Origin: Streptomyces cadmiisoli | GTDB lineage: Bacteria; Actinomycetota; Actinomycetes; Streptomycetales; Streptomycetaceae | DNA: 64,000 bases | NCBI RefSeq assembly: GCF_003261055.1 | Contig: NZ_CP030073.1 | Coordinates: 7,502,001-7,566,000 of the forward strand | Direction of reading: 5' to 3' | In this document: piece by piece, positions 43,289 through 52,834 of the stretch | Layout: each line of letters begins with the position of its first letter | Position numbering within the stretch: position 1 is the stretch's first letter | The notes under the pieces: generated by a model | The model's input: only the letters and a program-made list of their open reading frames with translations | Databases searched by the model: none | What the model was told of the DNA's origin: nothing | Made by a program: the position numbers and the translations under genes

Positions 43289-44523
43289 GGGGTGCTCCTC
43301 ACCGCACGTGCCTCCTCGATGAACTCGGCGGTGCCGTCGGGACCGCGCACGCACCGCCACATGGCGTGCGGTCGGTCGAGCCGGGCGACGAAGGCGTCCG
43401 CCACCCGCTGGTCGTCCGCGGCGGCGGCGAGCAGCGTGCCCAGCTGGGGCGCGGGAGGGCCGAGGAACAGGTTCGTCCAGTCGACGACGGGCTGGGCGGT
43501 CGCCCACATCCGCTCCGAGACGGTGCGGCAGAACGTCTCGTCGTAAGGCCCCGGGGTGCCGCGGAGTTCGTCGGCCAGCTGGAAGGCCAGCGCGGAGCCC
43601 AGGTTGGCGCCCTGGGCGGTGATCGGGTCGTTGGTGATCCAGGCGTCGCCCACGGCCAGCGCGAACCGGTCGTCCGTCAGCCGTGCCCAGCCCCGGCGGA
43701 CCACCGGCACCACCGAGCCGCGCAGCAGGTCCACGGGCCGGGTCAGGGCGAACGCCCGCTCGTCGATCCGGGCGCGCAGCGTGGGCGCGTACGCGGTGAT
43801 CAGACCGAGCAGTTCCTTGGCGAACCGGTCGGGATCCTCCCGCTGGTCGCGGTCGGTGAGTTCGGCGAACGGACCGCCCGGCACCGCCTCGACGAGCACC
43901 ACGGTCACCCGGCCGTCCATGGAGTGGTACGTCGGGGCGTGGATCTCACCGGCGCCCGGCACCATGTGCATGGTCATCCCGGGCGGGTCCGGCGGCCGGA
44001 CACCGTGGAACAGGCCACCCACCAGGTGCCGGGGCGCCCGGTCGTGGGGCGAGCGGGCCGGGTCGCGCGGGAACGTGTCCGTGAGGGCTCCCCGCCCGGC
44101 CGCCACGACGACCAGTTCGTGCCGCTCGGCCAGCCGCAGCAGATCGCCTCGGCCGGCCACCTGCCGGCGGATCCAGTTCCCGCCGCGCCGCAGGTATTCC
44201 TCCAGCAGCGCGGCGAGATAGATCCGGAAGTCGACGGAACTGGCCGGCTCCGGCAGCCGCGCACGGAACGACGGACCGCCCGGTGCCTCCACGGTCACAT
44301 GCATCCAGGGGTTGTCGAACTCGCTCGACTCCCACGCGGACAGCCCGAGTTCCCTCTCCCTCGCCCGGGTGGAGGCGAATCTGGTGACGAAGTTCAGCGG
44401 TGGACCGCCGCGGAGGTCGTCCGGGCCCTGCGCCGAGTACAGGGTGGCGTCCAGGCCCGACTGCCGGAGCCCGAGCGCCAGGTGCAGGCCGGAGATCCCG
44501 GTGCCCACGATGCCGATACTCAT
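43285..44523 (-). CDS. styrene-monooxygenase-like FAD enzyme 2
   Basis: A 412-residue StyA-type flavoprotein with FAD motif GIVGTGISGLHLALGL and distal motif FALAVGDAWITNDPITAQGANLGSALAF. Length, order and key motifs match the paralogue two genes downstream, suggesting tandem duplication with divergence. Possible activities are epoxidation or N/S oxidation of an aromatic substrate, as in StyA. ATG 44523 has GGTGGAG 7 nt upstream; the long N-terminal extension to 44742 is not used. First gene of the operon. Confidence 0.87.
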   Translation of the reverse strand: MSIGIVGTGISGLHLALGLRQSGLDATLYSAQGPDDLRGGPPLNFVTRFASTRARERELGLSAWESSEFDNPWMHVTVEAPGGPSFRARLPEPASSVDFRIYLAALLEEYLRRGGNWIRRQVAGRGDLLRLAERHELVVVAAGRGALTDTFPRDPARSPHDRAPRHLVGGLFHGVRPPDPPGMTMHMVPGAGEIHAPTYHSMDGRVTVVLVEAVPGGPFAELTDRDQREDPDRFAKELLGLITAYAPTLRARIDERAFALTRPVDLLRGSVVPVVRRGWARLTDDRFALAVGDAWITNDPITAQGANLGSALAFQLADELRGTPGPYDETFCRTVSERMWATAQPVVDWTNLFLGPPAPQLGTLLAAAADDQRVADAFVARLDRPHAMWRCVRGPDGTAEFIEEARAVRSTP

Positions 44524-45010
44524 GCTGTAGCTCCACCTGTGCCGGGAATGGGTGTCGTCCGGCGCGTTGCCGGGGAGTGCGTCGCACGGAACATGCCGTT
44601 TCGGAACCTGTCGGCACGGCGGTATTGCCGCCGCGGTCCGGCGGGAATTCGCCGACCGGTCTCTCGGTGTCGGAATTCCGATGCCGCTCTCGGTGGATAT
44701 ACCTCCCCACCTGGCATTCGCCGTCGCAGCTTTCCTTTCCATGACCGCCCGTCATGCCGCGCCCGGACCACCGCTTCCGCGCAACTGGGCGGATCTGGTG
44801 ACCGACTGCTCGGTAAGTGCGAGTGATTCAGGACAGGGTGAAGAAGTGTCGGATCGGTTTTCGGCCAATGTCGCGACCCCGTGCCGGAATCCCCCGCGAG
44901 TGGGCCTGAGTGGCGCAAGCTTCTCCCGTAGCGAAGGGTTTGCGCAATCGCCCATCGATTAGGATCCTTGATGGATCGGGTCGGCACGGTATCGACGGGA
45001 GGCACGGGGG
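44524..45010. promoter_or_regulatory. divergent control region of the StyA operon and LysR gene
   Basis: A 487-bp space, locally AT-richer than the genes, that should hold both promoters. A perfect 12-bp palindrome TCGGAATTCCGA lies at 44670-44681 and a related GGAATTC at 44644-44650, 28 bp away. A TAGGAT -10-like box at 44960-44965 may serve LysR. LysR proteins usually bind such regions between themselves and the target gene. Confidence 0.5.
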
Positions 45011-46027
45011 ATGGTCGGCGCGGAAGATCCAGCCGTTCATCAACTGCGATCACTGCTGGCGCTGGCCGAGGAACTGCATTTCGGCCGTGCCGCCACACGG
45101 CTGTACCTCACTCAGTCCGCCCTCAGCCAGCAGATCGGCACACTGGAGCGGCGGCTGGGGGTCCAGTTGTTCACCCGCACCAGCCGCAAGGTGCAACTGA
45201 CCCCGCTGGGCCGGGCTCTCCTGCCGCTGGTACGGAACGTGGTGGGAGCCGCGGACGAACTGCGGGACGCCGCACGGCACTCCTCGGCCGGCGACGACGG
45301 GCTGGTGCTGCGCATCGGGCTCACCGACTGCGCCGCCACCCTCACCGCCACCCGCCGGGTGATCGCCACCCTCACCACCCTGCACCGCGGTCTGGAGGTC
45401 GACCTCGAGGTGCTCGATCTGGTCGAGCAGGCGACGGCCCTGGCGGTGGGGCGGATCGACGCGGCGTTCGTCTACGGACCGGTGCCCGCAGGCTTTCACG
45501 CCGAGCCGCTGACCACCGAGCCGCGCGTGGTGTGCCTCGCCGCCTCCGACCCGCTCGCGCGGCGGCCGGCCCTGCGCCTCGCGGATCTCGCCGACCGCCC
45601 CATGGTGGGACTGGCGCCGGAGATCTCCGCCGTCGAACGACGGTTCTGGGCCATGGATCCCCGCCCCGACGGCACCCGCGTGCGCTACACCGGCCACCAC
45701 GTCACGCGGGTCGAGTCCCTGCTGTCCGCCGCCTCCTTCGACGGGGCCATCGCCTTCCTGCCCGCCGTGGCCGCCGAGTTGTTCCCCCGCCCCGACATCC
45801 GCTACCGCCCCGTCGCCGACCTGGCACCGTGCACCTTCGGCCTGGTCTGGCCCGAGCCGGCGCGGGAGAACCCCAACATCACCGCCCTGGCGGACCTCTG
45901 CCGCCGCCTGCGCGACCAGGGCCGGCTGCCGGCGGGAACCATCCAGGGGCCCGACGAGCCGACGGTGCCGTCCGGGGCGGGACGGAAGCCGAGCGCACCG
46001 GACGCGGTCCCGCTGCCGACGCGCTGA
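45011..46027 (+). CDS. LysR-family transcriptional regulator
   Basis: A 338-residue LysR regulator: winged HTH (LRSLLALAEELHFGRAATRLYLTQSALSQQIGTLERRLGVQLFTRTSRKVQLT) and a type II periplasmic-binding-like effector domain. The small-ligand pocket is between the two lobes; ligand unknown. It is divergent from the StyA-like operon and is its likely controller. ATG 45011 has GGAGGCACGGGGG upstream. The C-terminal tail is Pro-rich. Confidence 0.94.
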   Translation: MVGAEDPAVHQLRSLLALAEELHFGRAATRLYLTQSALSQQIGTLERRLGVQLFTRTSRKVQLTPLGRALLPLVRNVVGAADELRDAARHSSAGDDGLVLRIGLTDCAATLTATRRVIATLTTLHRGLEVDLEVLDLVEQATALAVGRIDAAFVYGPVPAGFHAEPLTTEPRVVCLAASDPLARRPALRLADLADRPMVGLAPEISAVERRFWAMDPRPDGTRVRYTGHHVTRVESLLSAASFDGAIAFLPAVAAELFPRPDIRYRPVADLAPCTFGLVWPEPARENPNITALADLCRRLRDQGRLPAGTIQGPDEPTVPSGAGRKPSAPDAVPLPTR

Positions 46028-46182
46028 GCGGCGCGGTGCCGCCCGGCCGGACGGAACGGGAAGCGGTGTTCCGTGGGCCCGCGCGCCCTCGTTCGCAGGG
46101 CGCGTTCCGGCCGAAGGACACCCCCACAATGGTTGAAAACCGATGGTAACCACTCGAACAGGCATGCCAGGATGAGTTCACC

Positions 46183-46869
46183 ATGACTGCTGGACGGGGC
46201 TTTCGCGTGCTGCGCGCCGTGGTCTTCGCGGCCGTGTGCGTGATCTCCGCGGCACTGGGCCACGTCCTGATGTCGGGCCACGGACCGTCCTGGTGGCTGC
46301 TGCTCGGCGCGGGCACCGCGGTGGCGGGGACGACCTGGTCCCTGGCCGGTCGGGAGTGCCGACGCGTGGTGGTGGCCGTGTTCGCCGTGGCGACCCAGGC
46401 CGGGCTGCACGGACTGTTCATGCTGACGCACGCGGCGACGATGCCCGGACCGGAGCCCGGCACCGCGGGCCGAGCGGCATCGATGTCCCACAGCGGGGCC
46501 GGTCACACCGCACGAGGGCTGGAGCCGTCGGGCCACGGACTGCACACCGCGCCCGGCTCCCCGGCTCATGGCATCGACGCCTCCTTCCTCCCGGGCACGC
46601 TCGGCATGCTCGCGGTCCATCTGCTGGCCGCTCTGCTGTGCGGTCTGTGGCTCGCGCTGGGGGAGGGGGCCGCATTCCGCGTCCTGCGGGCCCTCGCCGC
46701 GCGGCTCGCGGCGCCCCTGCGGCTGCTCCGACGGCCGCCCGTGCCGAAGTCCCGGCCCCGTCCGCCCGCCCCAGGGGCACGCTCGGAGCGTGTGCCGTGG
46801 CGGCTGGCGGTGCCCCGCGCCCTGACCACTCGGGGGCCGCCGGCGCCCGCCGCCGCCGTGCTCCGGTAA
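46183..46869 (+). CDS. membrane protein with His-rich loop, unknown
   Basis: A 228-residue membrane protein with about four or five hydrophobic segments, followed by a basic, Pro-rich cytoplasmic tail. Between the middle segments lies an extracytoplasmic loop of about 50 residues rich in His, Met, Gly and Ser (MSHSGAGHTARGLEPSGHGLH), which could bind a metal such as copper. Function unknown. ATG 46183 has AGGATGAG upstream. A TGGTT/AACCA inverted repeat at 46130-46152 may be an operator. Confidence 0.75.
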   Translation: MTAGRGFRVLRAVVFAAVCVISAALGHVLMSGHGPSWWLLLGAGTAVAGTTWSLAGRECRRVVVAVFAVATQAGLHGLFMLTHAATMPGPEPGTAGRAASMSHSGAGHTARGLEPSGHGLHTAPGSPAHGIDASFLPGTLGMLAVHLLAALLCGLWLALGEGAAFRVLRALAARLAAPLRLLRRPPVPKSRPRPPAPGARSERVPWRLAVPRALTTRGPPAPAAAVLR

Positions 46870-47331
46870 CACCACTGCCCGAGGCCGTCGGCGTGGTCCG
46901 CACGGGCGGACCGAAGGCGCCGCGGAGCGGCCGGAGGTCCGAGCCGCGCGGCCCGTCGCCCATGGTCCGCGGTGCCGGACCGAGGACCGGCATCACGCGT
47001 GCGGGGCGAATTGCTGAAATCGCGCTCCCTGTACCGGACTTCCCGCGAGTCGCTGATCCACAGCGGTCGGCCGTGGCGGAACTCGGGATCAATGAAATGC
47101 ACGCCGGAGCGTCCCGGCCTGCCCGGAAATTCGAGAATTCCGCGAACTTCCGGCGCCGGGCACGCCCCGGCCGTGGCCGTAGCGACGTGAAGGAGCCGCC
47201 GAAAGTGTCCTGGCCGGCGCTTTGACCGAAGCGTCGAAAGGAAATCATCGCGGTGCCCGCCGCATCGTGGCAACGCGACGTGTGCGGCCGCCCGTCGGGG
47301 GACGGGCGGACACACCGACAAGGGGGAAATG
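46870..47331. other. 462-bp region before the SARP gene, with a strong inverted repeat
   Basis: No gene is supported. Arms CCGGAAATTC (47123-47132) and GAACTTCCGG (47144-47153) pair over 10 bp with one mismatch around an 11-nt loop that holds GAATTCC; it could be a terminator for the upstream gene or an operator for the SARP gene. Confidence 0.5.
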
Positions 47332-50300
47332 ATGTCAATGCGCGAGCCGCTCCAGTTCCGTTTACTGGGACCGCTGGAGATATGGATGGGCGGTCGGCGG
47401 GTGCAACTGACCGCGCCGCGGCTGCAAAGCACGCTGGGCATGCTGCTGGTGCGGGCGAACCGAGTGGTCTCCGTGGAGCATCTGGCGCAGTGCGTCTGGG
47501 AGGAACGGCAGCCCGCCGATCCGGCCAATCAGATCGCCGTGTGCATCTCGAAACTGCGCGGACGCTTCTCCCGACTCGGCCTGAGCCATGAACTGATCAC
47601 CACCGAGCCGCCCGGCTACCTCCTCACCACCCGGGGCGTCGAACTGGACACCCACCTGGTCCACACTCTGCGTGCCGAGGCGGAGCGGTGCGTGGCGGCG
47701 GGGGATCGCGGCCGGGCAGTCGCCCTCCTCGAGGAGGCGCTGTCCCAGTGGCGCGGACCACTGCTGGCGGGGCTGACCCGGCAGGCCTGGCAGGCGGAGG
47801 TGAGCGCCTGGGAGGAGGAGCGGGTCACGTTGCGCGTCAAGTGGGCCGAACTGCAACTGGAACTCGGCCGATACGAACCGCTCATCGGCGAACTCACCGC
47901 TTTCGTGCAGCAGAACCCCTTCTTCGAACGTCCCAGGGCCCAGCTGATGACCGCGTTGTACCTGTCCGGCCGGCAGGCCGACGCGCTGCGCCTGTTCCGG
48001 GAGACCTCCCGGATGCTCGACCGGGAACTCGCCGTGACACCGGGACCCGAACTGCAACGACTGCACCAGGAGATTCTGCGCGGGGCTGTCCCGGCGGAGC
48101 CTTCGGCGACCGAGCTCCGGCTGCCCGCCGGACCGCCCCCGGCACCCGTCGGCGGCCCCGCCGCCCCGCACGCCGAGGCCGTCGTACCCCGCGAGGCCCT
48201 CGGGGTCGACCGGCCGGCCACCGACCGGCCGACCCCGGGCCGGCCGGGCCCCGCCCTGTCGGCCGGCCCCTGTCTCCTCCCCAGCGACATCGACGACTTC
48301 GTCGGCCGCGAACGCGAGATCGCCACCCTGGTGGAGAGGCTCGCGCCCTCCCGCGGGCAGGTCCCGCTCGTGGAGGTGGTGGGCGCCGGCGGAACCGGGA
48401 AGACCGCCCTCGCCGTACATGTCGCGCACGCCCTGCGACCGCAGTTCCCCGACGGGCAGCTGTACATCAACCTGCGCGGAATGGACGACGACCCGGTCGC
48501 GCCCGAGGAGGCGCTGGCGCGGCTGCTGGCCGAGCTGAGCACCGCGGGGTCGGTCCTGCCCGAGGGGCTGGACCAGCGGTCGGAGAAGTACCGGGCGCTG
48601 CTCGCGGACCAACGGATCCTGGTCGTCCTCGACAACGCCGCCGACGCCGCCCAGATCCGGCCGCTGCTGCCCGGCACGGGAAGCTGCGCGGTGATCGTGA
48701 CCGGCCGTTCCCGGGTCGCCTCGTCCTTCGCCACCCACGTGGTGGAGCTGGGCATCCTCTCCCGCGAGCACGCGCTGGAACTGCTGCGCCGGGTCGCCGG
48801 GCCGGAACGGCCCACCGCGGAACCGGAAGCGGCCCGGCGACTCGTGGACTACTGCGGTTGGCTGCCGCTCGCGGTGAGCATCGTGGCGGCGAAGCTGGCG
48901 GCCAAACCCCACTGGACCCTGGAGCGGGTCGCCGCGCGCCTGGCCGACGAGCAGCGCAGGCTGGACGAGCTGGAGCACGACAGCCTGGCCGTACGCACCA
49001 CGTTCGCGCTGTCCTACCAGGGCATCAGCGCCGACGCCCGCACGCTGCTGCGAAGGCTCGCCCTGCTGCCCGTACCCGACTTCTCCGACTGGCCGGCCTC
49101 GCCGCTGGTTGGTCTGGACGCGCACGAGACGGAGAAGCTGATCGAGGAACTGGTCGACGCGCGTCTGGTCGAGGTCGTGGGCACGGACCGGGCGGGCCAG
49201 CTGCGCTACCGGATCCACGACCTGCTGCGGCTGTTCGGACTGGAGCGGGCCGCCGGGACCGACGCGCACCCCGAACTCCGGGAGGCGGTCTCCCGTACGG
49301 CTCGCGCCGCGCTGGCCCGCGCGGACCTGGCGCATCGCACGGTCTGCGGCGGCGACTACACCGTCGTGCGCAGCACCGTGCCGCGCCCCGACACGGCACG
49401 CAGGGCCCGTGAGCTCACGCGGGACGAGCGGGCGGCTTCGCTGGACTGGTACGAGTCGGAGCGGCTCACCATCACCGCGCTGGTCAAACGGGCCGCGGAG
49501 TACGGACTCGACGGACTCGCCTGGGACCTGGCCGCGGTGTGCCGCTGTCTGTTCAGCACGCGCGGGCACCACGACGAATGGCTGACGACCCACCGGTGGG
49601 CGCTGCGGGCCGTGCGGGAGAGCGGCAGCGGCCGGGGCCGGGCGGCCCTGCTGCTGGGGCTGGGCGATCTGCACCTCACCAAGCGGCACCACGCCGAGGC
49701 CCGCGCCTGCCTGGAGGAGGCCCACCGGACGTTCCTCGACGTCGGCGACGAGTACGGTGCGGCACTCGCGCTGCGTCGCTCGGGATACGTGGACCGGCTG
49801 CTCGGCCGCTACGAACAGGCGCTGGAGCGCTGGCGGGGCTGCCTGCCCGCCCTGCGGGCCGCCGGTGACCTCCAGGCCCAGGTGCAGGTGCAGCGCCAAC
49901 TGGGCCTGACCCTCCTCGAACTGCACGACCTGGACGGCGCCGAGCCCCATCTGAAGGAGGCCGAGGACCTCACGTGCCGCTTCCACGGGCGTGGCGCCGG
50001 ACAGGTGAGGCTGGCCCTCGCCGATCTCCTCCGGGCCCGGCGCCGGCTGGACGAGGCGGAGACGGAGTACCTGACGGCGCGGGAGCTGACGGACGCCATC
50101 GGCGATGTCGTCGGCAGCGGCTACGCGCACTTCGGGCTGGGGATCGTCGCCCTCGAACGAGGGGAGCCCACGGCGGCCGAGCGACTGCTCGACGTCTGCG
50201 TGGAGTCGGCGCGCGAGGTGGGCGATCCGCTGCTCGAAGCGCTCGGCCTGTTCGGTCTGTCGGCCGCCCACGGGCACAGTGCGAGGCCGCGGGAGGCCGA

Positions 50301-50529
50301 GGTGCTGCTGGACCGGTCGGCCCGCCTGTACCGGGACCTCGGAACACCGGTGCGCTACGCGCGTTGTCTGTACGCCCAGGCCGGGGTGATCGCGCAGCGG
50401 GACGGTGATCCCGTCGTCGTGTCCGCCCTGCGCGCGCGGGCGGCGGCCGCGGTGGCGAGCACGGGTTCGCCGCTCGCGGCCCGCGCGTTCGCGGAGAACA
50501 CCCGACCCCATTACCCCTTTGTCCTGTGA
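47332..50529 (+). CDS. AfsR/SARP-family regulator (BTAD, NB-ARC, TPR)
   Basis: A 1065-residue multi-domain SARP. N-terminal OmpR-like winged helix (FRLLGPLEIWMGGRRVQLTAPRLQSTLGMLLVRANRVVSVEHLA), then the BTAD (about 100-245), NB-ARC ATPase (GAGGTGKTALA near residue 350; ILVVLDNAADA) and a C-terminal TPR array (from about residue 730). It should activate the cluster genes, most likely the isonitrile genes just downstream. Among three close ATGs, 47332 gives the best spacing to GGGGG; 47329 and 47338 are alternatives. Confidence 0.95.
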   Translation: MSMREPLQFRLLGPLEIWMGGRRVQLTAPRLQSTLGMLLVRANRVVSVEHLAQCVWEERQPADPANQIAVCISKLRGRFSRLGLSHELITTEPPGYLLTTRGVELDTHLVHTLRAEAERCVAAGDRGRAVALLEEALSQWRGPLLAGLTRQAWQAEVSAWEEERVTLRVKWAELQLELGRYEPLIGELTAFVQQNPFFERPRAQLMTALYLSGRQADALRLFRETSRMLDRELAVTPGPELQRLHQEILRGAVPAEPSATELRLPAGPPPAPVGGPAAPHAEAVVPREALGVDRPATDRPTPGRPGPALSAGPCLLPSDIDDFVGREREIATLVERLAPSRGQVPLVEVVGAGGTGKTALAVHVAHALRPQFPDGQLYINLRGMDDDPVAPEEALARLLAELSTAGSVLPEGLDQRSEKYRALLADQRILVVLDNAADAAQIRPLLPGTGSCAVIVTGRSRVASSFATHVVELGILSREHALELLRRVAGPERPTAEPEAARRLVDYCGWLPLAVSIVAAKLAAKPHWTLERVAARLADEQRRLDELEHDSLAVRTTFALSYQGISADARTLLRRLALLPVPDFSDWPASPLVGLDAHETEKLIEELVDARLVEVVGTDRAGQLRYRIHDLLRLFGLERAAGTDAHPELREAVSRTARAALARADLAHRTVCGGDYTVVRSTVPRPDTARRARELTRDERAASLDWYESERLTITALVKRAAEYGLDGLAWDLAAVCRCLFSTRGHHDEWLTTHRWALRAVRESGSGRGRAALLLGLGDLHLTKRHHAEARACLEEAHRTFLDVGDEYGAALALRRSGYVDRLLGRYEQALERWRGCLPALRAAGDLQAQVQVQRQLGLTLLELHDLDGAEPHLKEAEDLTCRFHGRGAGQVRLALADLLRARRRLDEAETEYLTARELTDAIGDVVGSGYAHFGLGIVALERGEPTAAERLLDVCVESAREVGDPLLEALGLFGLSAAHGHSARPREAEVLLDRSARLYRDLGTPVRYARCLYAQAGVIAQRDGDPVVVSALRARAAAAVASTGSPLAARAFAENTRPHYPFVL

Positions 50530-51015
50530 GCGTCCGGCGTGAATTCAGCCGACTTCGGCGATGAAATTCCGACGGCCCGGAGAAATGCTACGAGCGGACG
50601 CTGTCGTTTCGGTGTCCGTACGATGTGTTCGATGTTTTCGCAGGTCAGAGCGTGATCTGCAGGGATTGTGACAGGCTTCTGGAAGAGTCTTGCCCTGAAC
50701 TCGGGCCGTCCCGAATCATTTCTAGCCGTCAGGAACTTTCAGCGACACGCAGCCGACGTGGGAATCCGCGGCCCATGGAGCCGACGCACCAGCTGATGAG
50801 CCGTCAAGTCCCGGCGGGCGTAGCCCTCACCGTCCTTCACCGGGCCCGCCCGCCGCCGACGGCGGTCGGCCGGACACGGCGTGCTCCACGTGGCGACCGT
50901 CGCCCGACACACGCCGACGTCATTCCCCGAGCGCAGGCGCCGCCACCCCTCGGCCTCCGCTCCGTGCGAGCCGCACGAAAGGCCGGGCACTCACCGAGAG
51001 AAACAGAGGAGAACG
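50530..51015. promoter_or_regulatory. 486-bp upstream region of the isonitrile synthase gene
   Basis: No gene is supported. From 50604 four 11-bp-spaced blocks beginning with T (TCGTTTC, TCCGTAC, TGTTCGA, TTCGCAG at 50604, 50615, 50626 and 50637) resemble the heptamer-in-11-bp layout that SARP proteins bind, though the match to TCGAGnn is weak. Confidence 0.4.
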
Positions 51016-51990
51016 ATGTCCGACTCGCCGGCGGACCAGATACTCCGCCTGCTCTTCGCCTCCCGACGTACCTCGGGCGGCCCCGCCGACCTGTGCAACG
51101 GCAAGCCGTGCGAGCGGTGCTTCGCACAGCATCGGCCGAAGGTCGAGCACTTCATGGCGCGGGGCGTGCCACTGCACTTCGTGCTGCCGGCCTTCCCGGC
51201 CAAGTCCGCCAACCGGAACAAGGTGCTCGGGCCACTGCCCGACCTGGCCGAGCGGCTGTCGCTGGAGTTTCTCCAGTCGTTCTGCGACTACGTCCGCCAC
51301 TACTACGAGCCGGGAGCGCGCATCACGGTCTGCTCCGACGGACACGTCTTCGCCGACCTCGTGGGCGTGGCCGACCAGGACGTGACGGACTACCGCACCG
51401 AACTGGAGCTGCTGCTCCGGGCGATCGGCGCGGACGCCATCAACACCTACGGACTCGGCGACGCCTTCCACAGCGGCGGCCACGACGAGCAGCGGGCCCG
51501 GCTGACCGGGCGCTACGCCCAGCCCGTGGCGGACATCCGGGCCCGGGTCGTGGAGGACGCCGCCGCCCGGTCCCTGTTCTCCGGCATCCACCGCTTCCTC
51601 TTCGAGGACCAGCTGGTCCGCAGCGAGGGCCGCAGCCGCAACAGCGTCCGCGAAAAGACCAAGTCCCGGGCCTACCAGGTGATCCAGCGCAGCGACGCCT
51701 GGAGCAGCCTGGTCGAGGAGTACTTCCCGGAGGCGCTGCGCCTGTCGATCCATCCGCAGGACAGCCACTCCCACAAGATCGGCATCCACATGATGCGCAC
51801 CCGGGACAACTGGCTCACCCCCTGGCACGGCGTCGCCCTCGACGACGGTGAGGGGATCCGCCTGGTCAAGCGGCACGAAGCCGAGCAACTCGGCGCGACC
51901 CTCGTCCGGCGCCGGAACCGACCCAGTCACTTCATCGCTCCGCACGTCATGACCTCGCGGAGCCCGCTGCTCGTCGAGGAGGCCGTGTGA
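51016..51990 (+). CDS. PvcA-type L-tyrosine/amino-acid isonitrile synthase
   Basis: A 324-residue PvcA/DIT1-family enzyme. Matches to the family are LPAFPAKSANRNKVLGPLPDL, CSDGHVFADLVGVADQDVTDY, SREK-like REKTKSRAYQVIQRSDAW and RLSIHPQ with DNWLTPWHGVAL. It converts an amino acid (Tyr or Trp in known members) and ribulose 5-phosphate into an isonitrile. ATG 51016 has AGAGGAG 4-7 nt upstream. It is first in a tightly packed unit with PvcB-like, halogenase and antiporter genes. Confidence 0.93.
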   Translation: MSDSPADQILRLLFASRRTSGGPADLCNGKPCERCFAQHRPKVEHFMARGVPLHFVLPAFPAKSANRNKVLGPLPDLAERLSLEFLQSFCDYVRHYYEPGARITVCSDGHVFADLVGVADQDVTDYRTELELLLRAIGADAINTYGLGDAFHSGGHDEQRARLTGRYAQPVADIRARVVEDAAARSLFSGIHRFLFEDQLVRSEGRSRNSVREKTKSRAYQVIQRSDAWSSLVEEYFPEALRLSIHPQDSHSHKIGIHMMRTRDNWLTPWHGVALDDGEGIRLVKRHEAEQLGATLVRRRNRPSHFIAPHVMTSRSPLLVEEAV

Positions 51991-52778
51991 TGCCCTCGTA
52001 CTCCGTCACCCCGCTCAAGCCCTTCGGCGCGCTCGTCGAGCCCGGGGAACCGGGCGCCGCGCTGGATTCGGTGCCGGTCGAGGAGGCCCGGTCGCTCGTG
52101 CGGGCGCACCGCGTCGTGGTGCTGCGCGGCTTCCGCCCCGTCGAACGGGACGGGCTGACCGCCTACGCACGCGGCTGGGGCTCGCTGCTGAGCTGGAACT
52201 TCGGCGAGATCCTCGATCTGGAGGTGCACGACGACCCCAAGGACTACGTGTTCACCCAGGGACATGTGCCCTACCACTGGGACGGCGCCTTCGCCGAACA
52301 GGTGCCCTCGCACCAGATCTTCCAGTGCGTACGGGCACCGTCGGCCGGCGGCCGCACCTTCTTCTGCGACACCGAACGCGTCCTGACCGCGCTGCCGGAA
52401 GCCACCCGGCGCGTCTGGGAGCGGGTGCGCGTCACCTACCGCAAGGAGAAGACCGCGCACTACGGCGGTCACATCACCGCCCCGCTGGTCCAGGAGCACC
52501 CGCACACCGGAGCCCCGGTCGTCCGCTACGCCGAACCGCTCGATCCGGAACGGTTCGTCAGCCCGCTCTTCCTGGACGTCGACGGACTGCCCGCCGAACT
52601 GGGGCAGGACGAGTTCGTCCAGGACATCGAGGAGCGGCTGTACGCGCCGGACGCGATGTACCGGCACGAGTGGCACGACGGTGACTACGCCTTCACCGAC
52701 AACCACGCCCTGCTGCACGGCCGCACCGCCTTCACGGGCAGCGCCGCCCGGCATCTGCGGCGCGTGCACGTGCTGTGA
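51990..52778 (+). CDS. PvcB-like Fe(II)/2-oxoglutarate oxygenase
   Basis: A 262-residue TauD-family oxygenase. The metal triad is visible: YHWDGAF (His96, Asp98) and DNHALLHGR (His243), and RHLRRVH near the end probably binds 2-oxoglutarate. PvcB and its relatives act on the isonitrile amino acid made by PvcA by oxidative decarboxylation or desaturation. ATG 51990 shares its first base with the pvcA-type stop (TGATG) and has GAGGAGG 7 nt upstream, so the two are co-translated; GTG 51987 is possible. Confidence 0.9.
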   Translation: MPSYSVTPLKPFGALVEPGEPGAALDSVPVEEARSLVRAHRVVVLRGFRPVERDGLTAYARGWGSLLSWNFGEILDLEVHDDPKDYVFTQGHVPYHWDGAFAEQVPSHQIFQCVRAPSAGGRTFFCDTERVLTALPEATRRVWERVRVTYRKEKTAHYGGHITAPLVQEHPHTGAPVVRYAEPLDPERFVSPLFLDVDGLPAELGQDEFVQDIEERLYAPDAMYRHEWHDGDYAFTDNHALLHGRTAFTGSAARHLRRVHVL

Positions 52779-52834
52779 CGACCCGGCCGGAGACGACCTC
52801 CTCGCGCGGACGGCGCGGGGACCGAGGAGGACAG

